NCBI GenBank assembly: GCA_021904315.1
Contig: CM038915.1
Location: forward strand, 12,152,001 to 12,216,000
Origin: Sphagnum magellanicum
Lineage: Eukaryota; Streptophyta; Sphagnopsida; Sphagnales; Sphagnaceae
DNA length: 64,000 nt
Direction: 5' to 3'
The position numbers were made by a program, and so were the translations under genes. This document shows positions 1 through 12,757 of this stretch, piece after piece (position 1 is the first letter of the stretch; every line of letters begins with the position of its first letter). A model generated the notes under the pieces. The model made no database searches. It saw nothing but the letters and a program-made list of their open reading frames with translations, and was not told the DNA's origin.

Positions 1-2110
1 AATTCAATGGACAATACTTCACATTGTTGAAATTTTAAATGGGCATCATGCTTCACATGAAACAATTATCAAGGATACTTGATGGAACAGAAGATAGAAT
101 AGTCGGAAGTGAAATTGAGTATGATTGGTTACACAAAGTCATGGGTGGAAATTGGTTGCATAAGGTTTTCTTGACAAACCCCTCCTCAAATTCACTTGAC
201 ATGTTCAATCAACTAGCCTTTGGAAATAAGAAATAATTATGTGTTGCACTTGCCTCCCACCTTCACCTTCAAGCAACTTGTAGCTATTGTTCAGGCACCT
301 ACTGCCTTTGACTTTGCCTTCATCATGCCCCCTTCTTATTCTAGCTTATTATGCAAGGTTGAAAGCATTCTTCAAATGTTCAACCCTTCACAAGCCCCTT
401 TAACTTAATGGGATGCACCATGATCATGGCATGGTACAGTTAAATGCACAACTACTTGGCCATAAGCACCAAAGGGCAATTAGGGATTTTTTAATTTTTT
501 TTTAGTCAATTTTGTGGTTTTTCAATTTTAGCATTTTTTTGAATTTATATATTTTCTAAAAAGTTTCCAAAAAAGTTCAATTTTTTTTGGATAGCCACAA
601 TGCAAAAAATTCACCGCAAAAAAGATGTTGATGGCAATAACATCTTGGCATGACCATCCATTGATACACCATTGATGTGGTTGATACACTTTTCATGACA
701 ATGGAATTATGCCACAAATTTCACTTGTGTGATTTCCTTTTCACTTTTATTGGGCCCTTTTCCTATAGGGCAAATTGGGCTAAGGGGCGATTCCTATATG
801 CACTTCAAGGTTAATCTAGGGTAAAGTTTAAGGCCATGGGCTTTACCAAGTGTAAAGATCTGTTCCAATTTTATTTTTTTCTTCCCTGAGCAACTTGGCG
901 AGTGTCACAAGTTAAAAAAAAAAGAAAAAGTGGGGCTATTTAAAAAATGGAATGCTTGTTCTGACAATTAATCATTTTCAAAAACTCCCCCTAAACAACA
1001 CAAGAAAAAACACACTGGATAACATGCCTTTCAACTCCACCAAAACAAAGTGCACAAATACCTTTGTGTGTAGAAACCTTATTTGTAAATAGTTATTACA
1101 CATTCCACTATTAGTTCACTCAAAATAACTAATAAAACAAATTCCACCAAAACTAACAATCCCATTGGCTTGGAAAAATAAAAATTTCAAGCCTACAAAC
1201 AACCCTATTCTACTAAACATTGAAAATAATGAGTCCTTTCTACAATTTCTATTGCTCCTCTAAAATTCTCACAAAAGTACCAAACTCTATCACACATTTA
1301 AGTGATAAGTCACTCAAGATAACTAAGAAAAAAAATTCAGACCACCAAATCCACCAATTTCATTGACCATAACAATTTTTTCTTCACACTTACACACACA
1401 CCTATTCAACACCCTCTTTATATTAATACACTTTATACGAGGGTCCAAGGTCGAAGGACCAATGAATTCAAACAATCTTATTGGTCGAAAGTTTTTTAAT
1501 TGGTCCCAAGGTTTTTAAAATGGGGTCCAAGACCAAAAAGTGGCAAATTGAGGTTAAACTTACATGGCATCTATTTTGGAGGGAAAATCAACTGGTTTGG
1601 ACCAAAAAACAGTGTTGAAAGGAGAGCTCGTCCTGACTTGGAGGACCAAAAATTAAGCTAAGGACCAAGGTAAAGTCCAACTCAAGGATTCAATTTGCTT
1701 CAAATCAATCCAAATTGGTTCCTAGGAAATTGGACCCTAGACCTTCATCTAAAGTGGACCTAATACTATACCCAATCCTTTTTGCATATGTAAGTCACAA
1801 ACAAGTTTAGGACCGAAACTATGTATGTATATTACATAACTATGGAAATCTATGTTTTTGGTTGTAGAAATATTTTCTCACCTTTCTATTGTCTATGTAT
1901 AACTAGTATGTCACACCATTCTCCTACCATGAACTACACATAAACAACATCAAAACCTTTCAAAACTACAATCTCGATTCCCTTCACAATTTTATTCCAT
2001 GAAACTTTACATTCATACAACAACTTCATTGTATCAAGTGAAGGTGTTTCCAAAGGTAACAAACGCGCATTTACTATCCAAAAAGAAACTAAATAAGAAA
2101 TTTCCTAAGG
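1..2110. other. AT-rich intergenic DNA, no gene recognised
   Basis: Low-GC sequence with many homopolymer runs. Short open frames at 39-236 and 220-408 (+) are under 70 codons, resemble no family I know, and have no supporting context. They may be fragments of an old transposon. No RNA gene or regulatory site could be supported. Confidence 0.5.
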
Positions 2111-2118
2111 TTTATACA

Positions 2119-2250
2119 TCACATGGCTCCCTGTGTGATTTCAAATAAAATATTCAAAAGGAAACTAAACACATGGCTCCCCATGTGATTTCACATAAAA
2201 TATTCAAAAGGAAACTAAACACATGGCTCCCCATGTGATTTCACATGACT
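2119..2250. repeat. 50-bp tandem repeat, about 2.6 copies
   Basis: The unit starting ACATGGCTCC recurs at 2121, 2171 and 2221, exactly 50 bases apart. Units 1 and 2 also share the segment containing TATTCAAAAGGAAACTAAAC. Each unit contains an inverted CACATGG/CCATGTG pair. It is noncoding in all frames; a local minisatellite. Confidence 0.85.
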
Positions 2251-5130
2251 TTCACATAAATTAATATGTGAAAGTTGCTGCACCATGACCAAATTAAATT
2301 ATGAAATCCTATTATCAAGTAAATCACCAAACTTACCCATTAAACAATTACACATGTAATTGTTTAACTACATCAAGTTACATATATAGACAAGGTTTAA
2401 AAATCAAAGCAAGTGTATAGGTGTATAAGGTGTGGCCATGGAATTACAGTTGGGCTTAGTAATGCCCATAATTAAAGTGAAATTACTGTAAGTTAATTTT
2501 AGGTTTTTCCCCAACAACATTTGTCCCATTAGAAAAACAGGGACAAGGTATTATGGAGACCATTACAAACTTTGAAGTGCACACCCCCATCCGCCCAACA
2601 AATTAATTGAAGTTTTGAAATATATGCCCATAGTTCATGGTTCTGCCATTAATTTAAACCAAAAATGGAAAAAAACACAAATAATTTATTTTATATTAGG
2701 CCAAAAACGGCAAAAATTACACATAATTTATTTTTGTTGTAACCAATGAGGTGAAGCAGCATGCACCCAAGGTGCCCGAGTCTTTTTAGACCAATACCTA
2801 TTTACTCGCCAATAACACCAAAGCATGAAAGGGGTCTTTGGCAAGCACATGAAAATATGCATAATTATAATGCAATTTGGAAGAAGAGGCAACACCCTAC
2901 ACTCTTTTCCCAAGCATAAGTCTAGGTTAATGTTTTGGGGTAAGGTTTGTTTCATCACCACACACTTTGAAGCTTTTGCGAAGACTTGCAAATTTTGCTT
3001 TCTTCATCACTGAACATAGACACCTCCCAGAATTCATCATCACAACCCTAATGCATGCCCTGTTCACACCACCCTTCCTCACACCACTTACATTGTTCAC
3101 TCCACACCATGCTCACACAGCAATTGCCAATTGCTCAAAAAGAGGTTGAAAGCTAAAAAGTTTTGAGCTTTGTTTAGTTTCCTTTCTCTCCTATCTCTTG
3201 ATTTTCTTAGGTTAGACGTTCATGTTGCATAGTTCAAAAGATTATTTCAACTTACACATTAGTAACTAAACATTTGACTTTTTGACTCATCTCTAAGCAC
3301 TCATCTTTCTTGGCTCCCTCAACTCACACATGAAGATTGTTCTCAGTTCTCTCAACACATGGCTTTCTCAACTCCCTTAGGTTGCAGTTGAAGAACCTTT
3401 GATGAAGCACACAAATAAAAACTCAGGTCGAAATTTGAAATTGCACTAAAATTGGCACATTTCTGAGTTTGAGCCGAGTCCTTTCTCTTTGTACTGTTGT
3501 CACCTCAACTTCTAGATTGCACCTTGTTTCCAACAAAACAAATAATTAATTTTTTTCAAAAACTCAATTCATTTTTTAATTTTGAAATTATATATTTCTC
3601 CATCATCTACTATAATGTTGTGATATGAGTAGTGAAATTATTCAGAATGTAATCTATGATAATTATGATGATTTTCAACATGTCAACTTCATATTTTCAA
3701 AAATTTTCATTTCACTATTTTGACGATTATTTAATGACGAAACTAAGGTCTAACCTTAGGGTAAGGTAACTTTGTTGTGTTCACAAATTTGGTCATCTCC
3801 ATCTGAACATTTTAGAAATTTTCATTTTATGACTTTAAAGATTATTTAAAGAAGACACTGACCATAGGCTAGGGTATGTCGTAATCTCGTCCTTTGGGCT
3901 GGTTGTAAGGGTTATAAGAGTAGAACTTAAGGCAAAGGATGTGGGTTAATGTGCGTAGCTATTGAAAACATGTTGAGGATCACATTGGGAACTTCATGGA
4001 ACCCATTGGAAACAACAAAAATCCAACACCCCCACCTTCCCCCAAAAAAGAAAATAGTCCATCCAATAGTGGTTTGAGATTGAGCTTGAGTGCTTGTGAC
4101 AATGTACTAACCTAAATCCTACCTCCTAAAAGTTAATTTTTTAATCATTAGATTATTCTTGTAATTGTTTATATCCTAGGTAAACTTTTGTGATAACACA
4201 TTGGGATGCATTTTGATAGCACATTTTGAAATTGTAAAAATGTGCATTTTTGTGTTTATTTTAATGATGGGTTCAATTTTGTATTCATCACAATGTGGGT
4301 GTTTTGTGAGTTAAATTTTTTTTCCCCCTTGTTTTCAATTTGGTTGCTTTGAATTTGGTGGCCTTTTCCCTCCCTCTCTTGACGTTTTTGTTGAATTTGG
4401 GGTCATTAAATTTATTAAAAAACCTTTGAGAAATATATTTACAATTTTTTAGAAAATTTTGAAAAGATCTATGAGTAGTTTTTAGAAAGAAACTTGAGAA
4501 ATATGCTTAGAATTTTTTTGAAGTTCTCAAAAATATCTTTGAAAAATATGTTTAGAAGGTTTTAAGAGTTTCCCAAAAACATTTCAAAGAATATGCTTGA
4601 AAGATTTTTAAAAGATTTTTAAAAAATGTTTAATTTTTTTTACAAGATGTAAAATTAGTAAAAAAATTTATAAATTTTTTAAGAAAAATAATTGATAGAT
4701 TTTTTAAAAATGTAGTTAGAAGAAACTTTTAAAAACTTTGATAAAAACTTCTAAAAGATGGGATCATTAAAAATCTCTAAAAGGTTATTTAGTAAAAACT
4801 TGTAGAAAATTTAATTGATGGAATTCTTGAAAAGGTTGATGACTTTTAAATGTTTTATTGAATAATATAAGAAAAGATTGAATAGGCATCACTTTTTAAT
4901 TTTTTAATGTCAATTGTGGCCTTATATTTTTAATTCATGTCATGCCTAATTTGCTTTATGTATTATTCAAATGATAAAATCATTCAATTCTTGTTCATTG
5001 TTGAATCCTTTGTTTTTCAGGTTCATATAATATAATATTTTTTTCTTATGCTTGACACCTGCCTTTTATTTGAAGCTTCTATTGGACTTTAACCCCTTAA
5101 ACCCTAAGCCATGTATTTATTTTGAATTGT
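2251..5130. other. AT-rich intergenic DNA with degenerate short repeats
   Basis: No convincing gene. Around 4420-4850 a loosely repeated phrase of the type GAAAAATATGTTTAGAAG recurs several times, suggesting an old degenerate minisatellite. The overlapping open frames near 2728-3149 on both strands look like chance frames: they have no family resemblance and no splice context. Confidence 0.5.
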
Positions 5131-5139
5131 AAACCTTGT

Positions 5140-5660
5140 CACGGGCACGAAAAACTACAAGAACAAGAACTAAACCAAAGACATAACAAGGAAAAAAAAT
5201 CAAAAGAAATGCAAGCTTAAATATAATTCAAGATTGGAAATATAAAAACGCAAAGCAAAAATACAATATATGCTAGAAGATGATTCAAACAGAACTTTAT
5301 TTTCATAACATATGAAAACAAAGGTTATGATAGGAAAACATACCCAAAACCAATGTTGAATAGATTGAAAGTAATGGGAGGTCTTACTTTTATTTATACC
5401 CCATTGGGGATCCAATATGGAAGCTTCCATGTGTGCATCGATCTAATTAATAATCAACCAATAATCAATTAAAACTTAACTGAAGGTTAATTCAAACTAT
5501 ACCCCATTAGGGACCTAATACATGTGTGCATCGATTAAATAAATTAATAAAAAATTAAGAGTTAATTAAAAGTTAACAGTGATGCAAATGATTATGTTGG
5601 TGCAAATGATGATGTAAACAATGATGTAGGCGATTATGTTAATGCAAGCGATGATGTAAG
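5140..5660 (-). mobile_element. Solo or fragmentary LTR, same family as the 53-55 kb element
   Basis: The block around 5280-5440 matches the LTR at 54290-54960 in order and content. Shared parts are a TTTAT/ATGCTAACATATG-like segment, TTGAATAGA, then a TATTTATACCCC segment and the phrase TGTGTGCATCGA. On the minus strand the shared segment reads as a TATA box (TATAAATA, complement of 5391-5398), as expected for an LTR promoter. No internal gag or pol lies next to it, so a solo LTR or truncated copy is inferred. Ends are approximate. Confidence 0.5.
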
Positions 5661-5669
5661 CGATGGGTG

Positions 5670-7080
5670 ATGTTTGTGTTTATGACAAACCTTATCATTT
5701 TTTTTGGATTTATGTTTTTAGATTTTGTTTTCACAAACTTTTATGGATTTATGTTTTTGGATTGTGTTTCCACAAACCAATATATTTGGATTGTTTTTTA
5801 GATTTTATTTTAACAAACTTCTTTGGATTTATGTTTTTCCCAAAAATAAAATTTAGGTTTTTAGTCAATAATTTTTATCTCTAGATTTTAAAATGGAAGA
5901 TTTTGATGTTGATCCATTGTTCATGAATACTTAAGATAACAAATGTGAATTAATAATGAGTAACATGTTCACAAAGTTGCCTTGGAAAGATAAAACTAAA
6001 AGGTGCATTCATTGTATTATGGAATTAATCATTTTGCAATTCCATGTAACTATTTTTCATTTGTGACTAAATTAGTCATGCTTGTAATTACAAAATTGGC
6101 ACCTTATATTTTTCAAGCTCTATGGTTTTCTTTACAACTAATATGCAATTATTGATGTACATGTGGGCTAGCATAATTAGTATACCCATTTTATATCTAG
6201 GGTAATGTATTTAGTATATGTCTAAAGTAGTATAATTGATAAACCTTTAAGGTATTATATTTATGTTATCAAAGCCTAAATTAGTATAACAAAATACTTA
6301 GTTAAATTAAATTAAGCAATATAATAATAATAAATTCACTATTAACTATTATAAGTGATAATCATTGTTAACAATAACAACAAAAATTATTATTATTATC
6401 ATTATCATATTATTATTATAATTATAACCTATTAGCTAAATTATTATCTATAATAATAAGTATAGGTATAAGGTCATAGTTGCAATTAGGTTGTAACTAG
6501 GTTGGTCATGTTTGCAATTATAATGTTTAACACCAAATCTTTTGTCGTTCATCTTTCTAGTGTAAATATATAAGTAGTTGTGCTAGAAGTAGTAAAAAAA
6601 ATTGCCATTCAATGAATGAACCAATCAAAGAGGTTTGATTCTAAAGGTTAAACCCAAAATAAAATAATTTCAAAACTACCTATTTAACATAGGCCTAACC
6701 TACCTACTTAGGCTTTACCCTACCTACCTAAGCACCATGTGTCAACATGTTATCAACTTTAAATTGAATGAATAATGAATATCGAAATGGGCTTAAAATT
6801 GCCATGTGTTGCCAAATAATTGGCCATACTACAAATGGATGAAAATGTATAATGATATCTTATATACATGTGAAGTATAATTTATGTTGCATGCAACTAC
6901 ATGTTGATTGCAACTTGTCTAAGGCAATTACGCAATTTCAATTGCATGTGTTGTTTGTGATTAATTTTTAGTTGCAAATGTTATTTATAAAACCTTGATT
7001 TTCTTTTTGTGATTGTGGATTTTGCTCACCTAAATTGCATGGCCATCTTTACCATCACCATTTCATGTTTTATAATTGGA
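5670..7080. other. AT-rich intergenic DNA with ATT-rich low complexity
   Basis: Includes an AAT/ATT-rich tract around 6310-6470. No gene, RNA or transposon domain recognised. Confidence 0.5.
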
Positions 7081-7083
7081 AAA

Positions 7084-7611
7084 GGAAAACTATGACACAA
7101 TTTATCCTTAGGTTGGAAAGTTGCATACCATGATTACAAGGTTCAATTCTTGGATTTTACTTTTCAAGAGGAGAGCTTGGAAGACAAGCTATACGATACT
7201 TTGAAAGAATTGAAAATAAAAACAACAAATGAAGGCAAAGTAGATAGAGCTATGTTCCAAAGTGATTGGGTTTTAGCACAACTAAAACAACAAATGGTGA
7301 CACAATAACGTGATAAATGATAAATGAGTCCTAGTTCCCACTATTATCCTAGACCTAGCTTTAGCCCTAGCTTTAGGTCACAATTTGATGGGTCACTAAA
7401 GTCATCATTGGTGTTTGTTGTCATGTCCATAGATACTCCATTGGATAGACCAATGACCAAAATTGACATGGTAATGTCACAAACCAAAAATCTTGCCACC
7501 ATTGACAACAAATTTGAAAGTTTTGTGAATGTTTGGGAGGCTTTGTTAGGGGCAAAAATAGATGTTAGCATAGAAAAGAAAATGCTTTCAATACATAGAG
7601 TTTGTGGGTAG
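7084..7611 (+). pseudogene. Unrecognised decayed ORF, probably transposon-derived
   Basis: Plus-strand frames at about 7110-7308 and 7324-7608 read as protein-like, charged sequence (for example EESLEDKLYDTLKELK followed by a Ser/Pro-rich stretch), broken by stops near 7309-7325. I do not recognise a family. The AT-rich surroundings, interruption by stops and lack of gene structure suggest a fragment of a transposon ORF rather than a working gene. Confidence 0.25.
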
Positions 7612-7619
7612 TTAGAGAT

Positions 7620-8940
7620 TGTGAAATGATTTTAGATACAAAATTCAAGGCTAGGGTTAAAGATTTATTAGACCTATTGCTAGTAATTAGCATCTTAGCC
7701 ATATTTTATTGGGTCATCCAAGTGTTCATTAATTATTTCAAATGTGAAGTCCTAGTGATGCATGTGTAAGAAATTAATTAGTAGTGCAACTACTTTGAGC
7801 AAATGATTAATTGTTTTTTAGTGGAATCAAAATGTTTCATCAACCTTCTAATGCCCCATTCCACCCTATTTTGAAACTTGCATGCATTTTGCTATAGGTC
7901 AATCGAGTAAGAAACAAAATGAAAAATTTACACTTTAAAACCTTAAAACCTAACCCGAATCACTTAGCCTTAAACCCTAACCCTAAAACAAAAATTTAAT
8001 ACCTAATATTAAAACCTAACCCAAAAATTTAAACCTTAACCCTAATCACATGACCTTAAAACTTAACCTTAAAAAATAAATATTTACGTGCATGTTGTTG
8101 AATGCCTTAATTGCATCCATATTAGTTATAAGCATCAATTCATATTTCTCAATTTGAAGCATTATGAAGATCTCTTCACCCACTAGGTAGTGTCATTTGA
8201 CAAATATTCGAAATATTCATCTTTGTGGACAAAAAATTGATTCTAGTTTTTGTGGATGTTTAGTTGGTGGATGATACTAATATCATGGTATGACCTTGCA
8301 TCCATGAGGTTCAAATATGTGAATAACCCTCATTGGTCCTCTACTAGTTTGTTCATGGAACATATATTTTTTCACCCATTTAATTAGATTTAATGGGTCA
8401 AATTGTTTTAGGGCTTATGAATTTTGAGAAGGGTCCCATGAATAAACTCAATATAATCTTGAAATTATGGAAGTTGTGTAGCTAAGATCCGTCACTCTTC
8501 AATAGTTGGTCACTAGGTTTTGTCATAAATGACAAAATTGATAAAAAAATCAATAAAAAAATCATAAAAATTTGTGAATTCTTGCTTCAATTTCATATAA
8601 AGGCATCATATTTAATAACATTATTATGCTTCATGTACAAGATGAGCTGAACCAATGGTGTTTGGAGGCCAATGGATGATCGCTAAAAAAAATAATGCTA
8701 CGTGGCTCCCTTGTGGAGCTTGCCCTAAGTTCAACCTAATCCAAAGTGGGTAAACCTTGGTAAACCCTAACACACAAAAAATGGGCTTCCAAACCTTTCT
8801 CTGAAAAAAAGTCAAGAAATTATTATTTTTGACAACCACCCCCCGCCCCCAAGAGCTAGCCCACCCACCCACTTGGAAGAAAAAAAAGAACCCAAAAAGG
8901 CAAAAGTAAATTGCACTTTGGGGGTCCCCAAAATAAATAA
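7620..8940. other. Intergenic DNA with degenerate telomere-like repeats
   Basis: Between about 7938 and 8075 the plus strand carries many imperfect AACCCTAA/AACCTTAA words, including TTAAACCCTAACCCTAAAAC. This resembles an eroded interstitial telomere-type tract (plant unit TTTAGGG). Nothing else in this stretch is recognisable. Confidence 0.45.
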
Positions 8941-8959
8941 ATAAATTAATGTGTACACA

Positions 8960-9240
8960 CTTCATCGGAGTTTCCCTTTCTTTGAAACTGCATCCATTGA
9001 AGTGTTTGTGCGGCGACTTTTGAAAGCCTTGTTGAAAGCAGCTCTATAGTAGAGATGTACGTGAATTACAGTGGAAGGGAAGTCCCCGACTGCTGATCCT
9101 GTGGAGAAAAGAAACACAAAAGAGCTAGCAGCCAAAACACCTTCATCATAATTACTGCAATAGGGCTGGCTGGCCTGCAGACCAGACTTGAACTTCACAA
9201 ACAAAGTACCTTTGTACGCACTGCAGGAATGTGCCTATAA
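8960..9240 (-). other. Locally GC-richer block, possible exon or transcript of unknown kind
   Basis: This block stands out from its AT-rich flanks. On the minus strand it contains ATGATGAAGG followed by a hydrophobic run (MKVFWLLALLCFF) and, just after, a pyrimidine-rich TTCTTTTCTCCACAG that looks like a splice acceptor. The downstream open frame ends near 8962. It could be the 3-prime exon of a small secreted-protein gene or a noncoding transcript. No family is recognised. Confidence 0.2.
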
Positions 9241-9249
9241 GCACCATTC

Positions 9250-11750
9250 CACAACAGGATGAAAATTTCTAAACTCTGTTTTAAATAAACAAATCAAGCT
9301 AAAACACTCGGCAAGGGGAAGACAAAAGAAAAGACCAAAGTTCAAACAAAAGATCACACCCAAATGTGTAGAACCCACCATGGGGAGCCCTAAAAGGGAA
9401 AAAACACTAAACCTGGTTTTGCCTCTGTTGTTTTAAGGGTTTAGCTTCTTGGGTTTCTTCTTCCTTACCCTTTTTGTCAGGTTCTTGCCCCTGATTTTTT
9501 TCCTACAAATTTGGTCTTTTTTTTTTGCATAAAGAAAATCGAAGCTTTTTTGGGAATTTTTTTTTTCCTAGTGTGAATTCAACTAATCTTTTGATTTTTT
9601 TTGGGGGAGGAAAAATTAGCCAAATTTTTGACATCACAAAGTTGGGAAAAAAAACCCCCCCTGGGTCTCGCCATTTTTTTAACATAACAAATAGAGTTTT
9701 AAAAAACTAAAAAATGCTGTAGGTTTCTCAGCTCATGTTTTCCATATTTACATGGTTGCAGCAAAGGAACATAGTATATAAACATTCCCAACAGCCTACA
9801 TTAATTGGAAAGCCACAACAAATATGGGCTCAGTGGTCCGCCTTTCTGCACCTTACTGCAAATTGAGAGTAATTGCAAGTGTTGTGTGGGTATTAGAAAT
9901 TTGGCTATAGACCATAATTTTGGCTGAAAGAACACATGCTGGCCTACACTGAAAGAAACATGTTTTTTCCAAGTACATAATTTTGATGAGTAGCCTACTA
10001 GTGTTTCTTTTCTGGACAACTTCTTGGCAAATTTTCGTTTATTAATTTATGTGGCTTCTACCTCCATAAAGGAAACCAGGCTGAAAAAATTCACCTAAAA
10101 CACCCCCACCACAAGCATCGAAACTACAATCACCCTAAACTAACTCTACATGGATGGAGGAGATAACAACATCAGGATCTCCAGCATTTTCATGAATGGT
10201 TATTATTTCAAGGTAAGTTTATTGGATATTCAAAATTCATCACCCTTTTTTTTCTCTTTTGTATAAATGGGACTAGTACTTAGTTCCCTTATGGGGATGC
10301 TTAAATCTCTTTTATTTATTAGTTATATTTTTTTTTATTTTTTTTTTGGGGGTTGGGGGGGGGGGGGGGGTGTGATGAACAGAATCCAGTGCTACCCCTT
10401 TCTTTACTTTTACTATTATCAAAGTTGTAGAACCATAAACACCATCAGAAATTGTGAAAGGTGTTTTTACATATTTCATTCCTTGCAACCCTATGAAGAT
10501 TAGGGCTAGCAAAATGTTAGAGTCAAAAGTTATTCATAGACTCATATAACTTGATTGTTGTTTACTCATATGATGTGTAGCAAAGTGCTCTTTAATCTGT
10601 GCAAGATAGTTACCTATCACATAGCTCACCAACCTGATCTTTTACTATCTCTGCACAAAACGCATAATTGATTGTTTTATTTTAAAATTTTGAGATTAAT
10701 TTTATCTGGACATAAAGTCAGATTTCCTGTGTCAATCAGATAGAGTCCATAAAGAGGAAAATTGTACAAAGAAGACAGAGGGACCAGGGCAAAATTAAAC
10801 CTGGGTTACCCAAGCCAATCTTTGATGCCATCAAAACAAGGGGTGTGTCACACTGTGGCCTTGCCATTTACATTAAAAAGTATCTTACGGCAAAAGAAGA
10901 ATTACGGAAACTCAAATTTCACCATGCAAAAATATAATCTTAAAAAAAATTCCTCTAAAGGAAACCAAAATCCTTCAAGATATTATAACTCTATAACTAA
11001 TCTCAAGTTTCAACACAAGCCAAAATATCATCTTTCAAAAATCCTCATATAAAAATAGACATATTATTACCTAGTATGGGCCAAAATCCCTTAAGCTACT
11101 ATACTCTATAATGAATCTAAACACAATATCCTAATTGCCTTGGTAGGCAAGGCCGACAACAGTTTATGCATCATGAAAGGTAGGCTAGTCATCAGAACTG
11201 TACTTCTTTCAAGATTTGTTATTTGAGGGCGAGATTGATGTCTTCCAAATTCCAATATGGCAATTCAGCAACATGGATTTGAGGAAAAATATAATTATTT
11301 TGGCACAAATGTGGCCAACTTGAGTGAAGGGTTAGAGTAACCAGAAAGAGGGGTGGGGACTGTTTTCTCTTCACAGGGCAGCTTTTGGAGCTTTTGGTTG
11401 TTTTGTGTTTTGTCTGGTTTTCTTGGGTTTTTGTTGGGCAGCCAATGCAGCCTGTCCGGTAGAACCCTGCGTACCAGCCCGTCAGCCCATCTGTTCTGTT
11501 ATGTGTAGGGCCCAGCGTTTCTTTTACTGGCGAATTTTCGCCAAATTTCAACCTCAAAAATATGAAAATTTCCGGCTATGATACACAGGATTTTTCATGG
11601 AAAAAAAATGACCCAAAGTACCAGATTTCGAAGGGAGAAAAAAAAATTCCAAATCACCAGAATTGTATGATAATTTCCAGGTAGGTAGCTACCACGAAGA
11701 TAAAAGGACTTGACTTTTTTAGAAAGAAACTTTCATATGTAGTATATAGC
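9250..11750. other. Intergenic DNA with homopolymer tracts
   Basis: Contains long T and G runs (poly-T at about 10327-10348, followed by a poly-G run to 10370) and many short frames on both strands, none convincing. No transposon domain is recognised. Confidence 0.5.
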
Positions 11751-11759
11751 CAAATTTGG

Positions 11760-12038
11760 CTAAATGATTTTCTGAATGATAGCCACTTTGATTACCGATG
11801 CATAAAAGAAAGAAACCCTGGTAGGGCCGGTGTACTGCAACACCGCAGGCCGGAAAGAGTTTCGCGGGCAACGGAAGCAGCTACGGCGGAAGCGCTTCCA
11901 GATTCCCGACTCCCTAGGCTCCAGCCAGCCTCCTTGTTTCTTCGACGTTTGCGTCTTGCCTTCCTCCCGTGCACCTCCAGCAGCAGTAGCAGCAATCAGG
12001 CTGGATAGTAACAGCAATCGCACGTATATGAGAATCAT
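11760..12038 (-). CDS. Candidate small secreted peptide (unrecognised)
   Basis: Starting at the ATG at 12038 (an in-frame ATG also lies at 12098), this minus-strand frame would encode about 92 residues. It begins with a convincing signal-peptide shape: MILIYVR, then a Leu/Ser/Ala hydrophobic core ending ATAAGG. A basic, Arg/Lys/Trp/Cys-containing mature part follows. It lies in a GC-rich patch (about 11825-12060), divergent from GT29. I see no known peptide-hormone motif such as CLE. The GC patch may instead be part of the GT29 promoter or leader, since the opposite strand is also open here. Treat as tentative. Confidence 0.28.
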   Translation of the reverse strand: MILIYVRLLLLSSLIAATAAGGAREEGKTQTSKKQGGWLEPRESGIWKRFRRSCFRCPRNSFRPAVLQYTGPTRVSFFYASVIKVAIIQKII

Positions 12039-12039
12039 C

Positions 12040-12757
12040 GTGCGTTCTAGTCTCTCCTCATCTGTCTTTCGAATGAACAAGTTTGAGTCACACTGCAAGA
12101 CGAGCTGGTGGTGAGGAATCCAACTTGGCAGACGGCCTTGTGCAAAATGAGCTGTGGTTTGTTTGTTGTTGATGTCTGGGATAAATTATTATGTGGGTGC
12201 TCGGAAGATTTTCACGTTATTGATTTTCGTGTAGAGGGATCCGGTGAAAGAAAGACGGATGCAGCGGATGCGAGACTGCGAGGCTGACCAAGGAGGTCAG
12301 GGAGAAATCAACGCAGCAGTAGCAGTTTGGGGAGAATGGCGAATCATCGCAAGTGCTGCTGCAGTATTGGAGATCGGAATCTAAGTGGAGTGGGATGGAT
12401 CACAGGTAGTACTAGTAGCGCTAGAGAAGTGGAAGAAGTAGAAGAAGATATATTCATCTTCCAATGCACAATTCAACCGGCAGCTCTTTCATGTCAATGG
12501 GCCGAAAGGAAATTTGCGTTTTTCAGGAGCTGCTGGCGGACCAATATGTTGTGCAGAGATGGAATGTGATGTGATGCAGTAATACTGCTGCTTGCAACGG
12601 ATTCTGTGGGAGAGTCGAAGATTCAGCTGCTGCAGCCGGAATTCCAGGGCCTCCGAGAATTTGCAATCCTGCAGGTGTGGCAAGTATCGGGGCGGCGCAG
12701 TTGGCTGAGGGTTGAACAAGAGAGCAAGAGTGAGGGACGAGTCGCAGCTCAGACATC
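12040..12757 (+). promoter_or_regulatory. Putative promoter and 5-prime leader of the GT29 gene
   Basis: GC-richer DNA with CAG/CTG-type triplets leads into the GT29 start codon. Upstream ATGs occur (for example 12334), opening a short frame that stops before the main start, so upstream-ORF control is possible if the transcript begins this far upstream. No TATA box can be assigned with confidence; the transcription start is unknown. Confidence 0.35.

Noticed and set aside
2119..2250. CRISPR-like array
   Set aside because: Copies are contiguous 50-bp tandem units without unique spacers, and the genome is a plant's.
11830..12114. Plus-strand 94-codon ORF in the GC-rich patch
   Set aside because: No signal or domain features. 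It may be leader sequence of GT29 or the shadow of the minus-strand frame.
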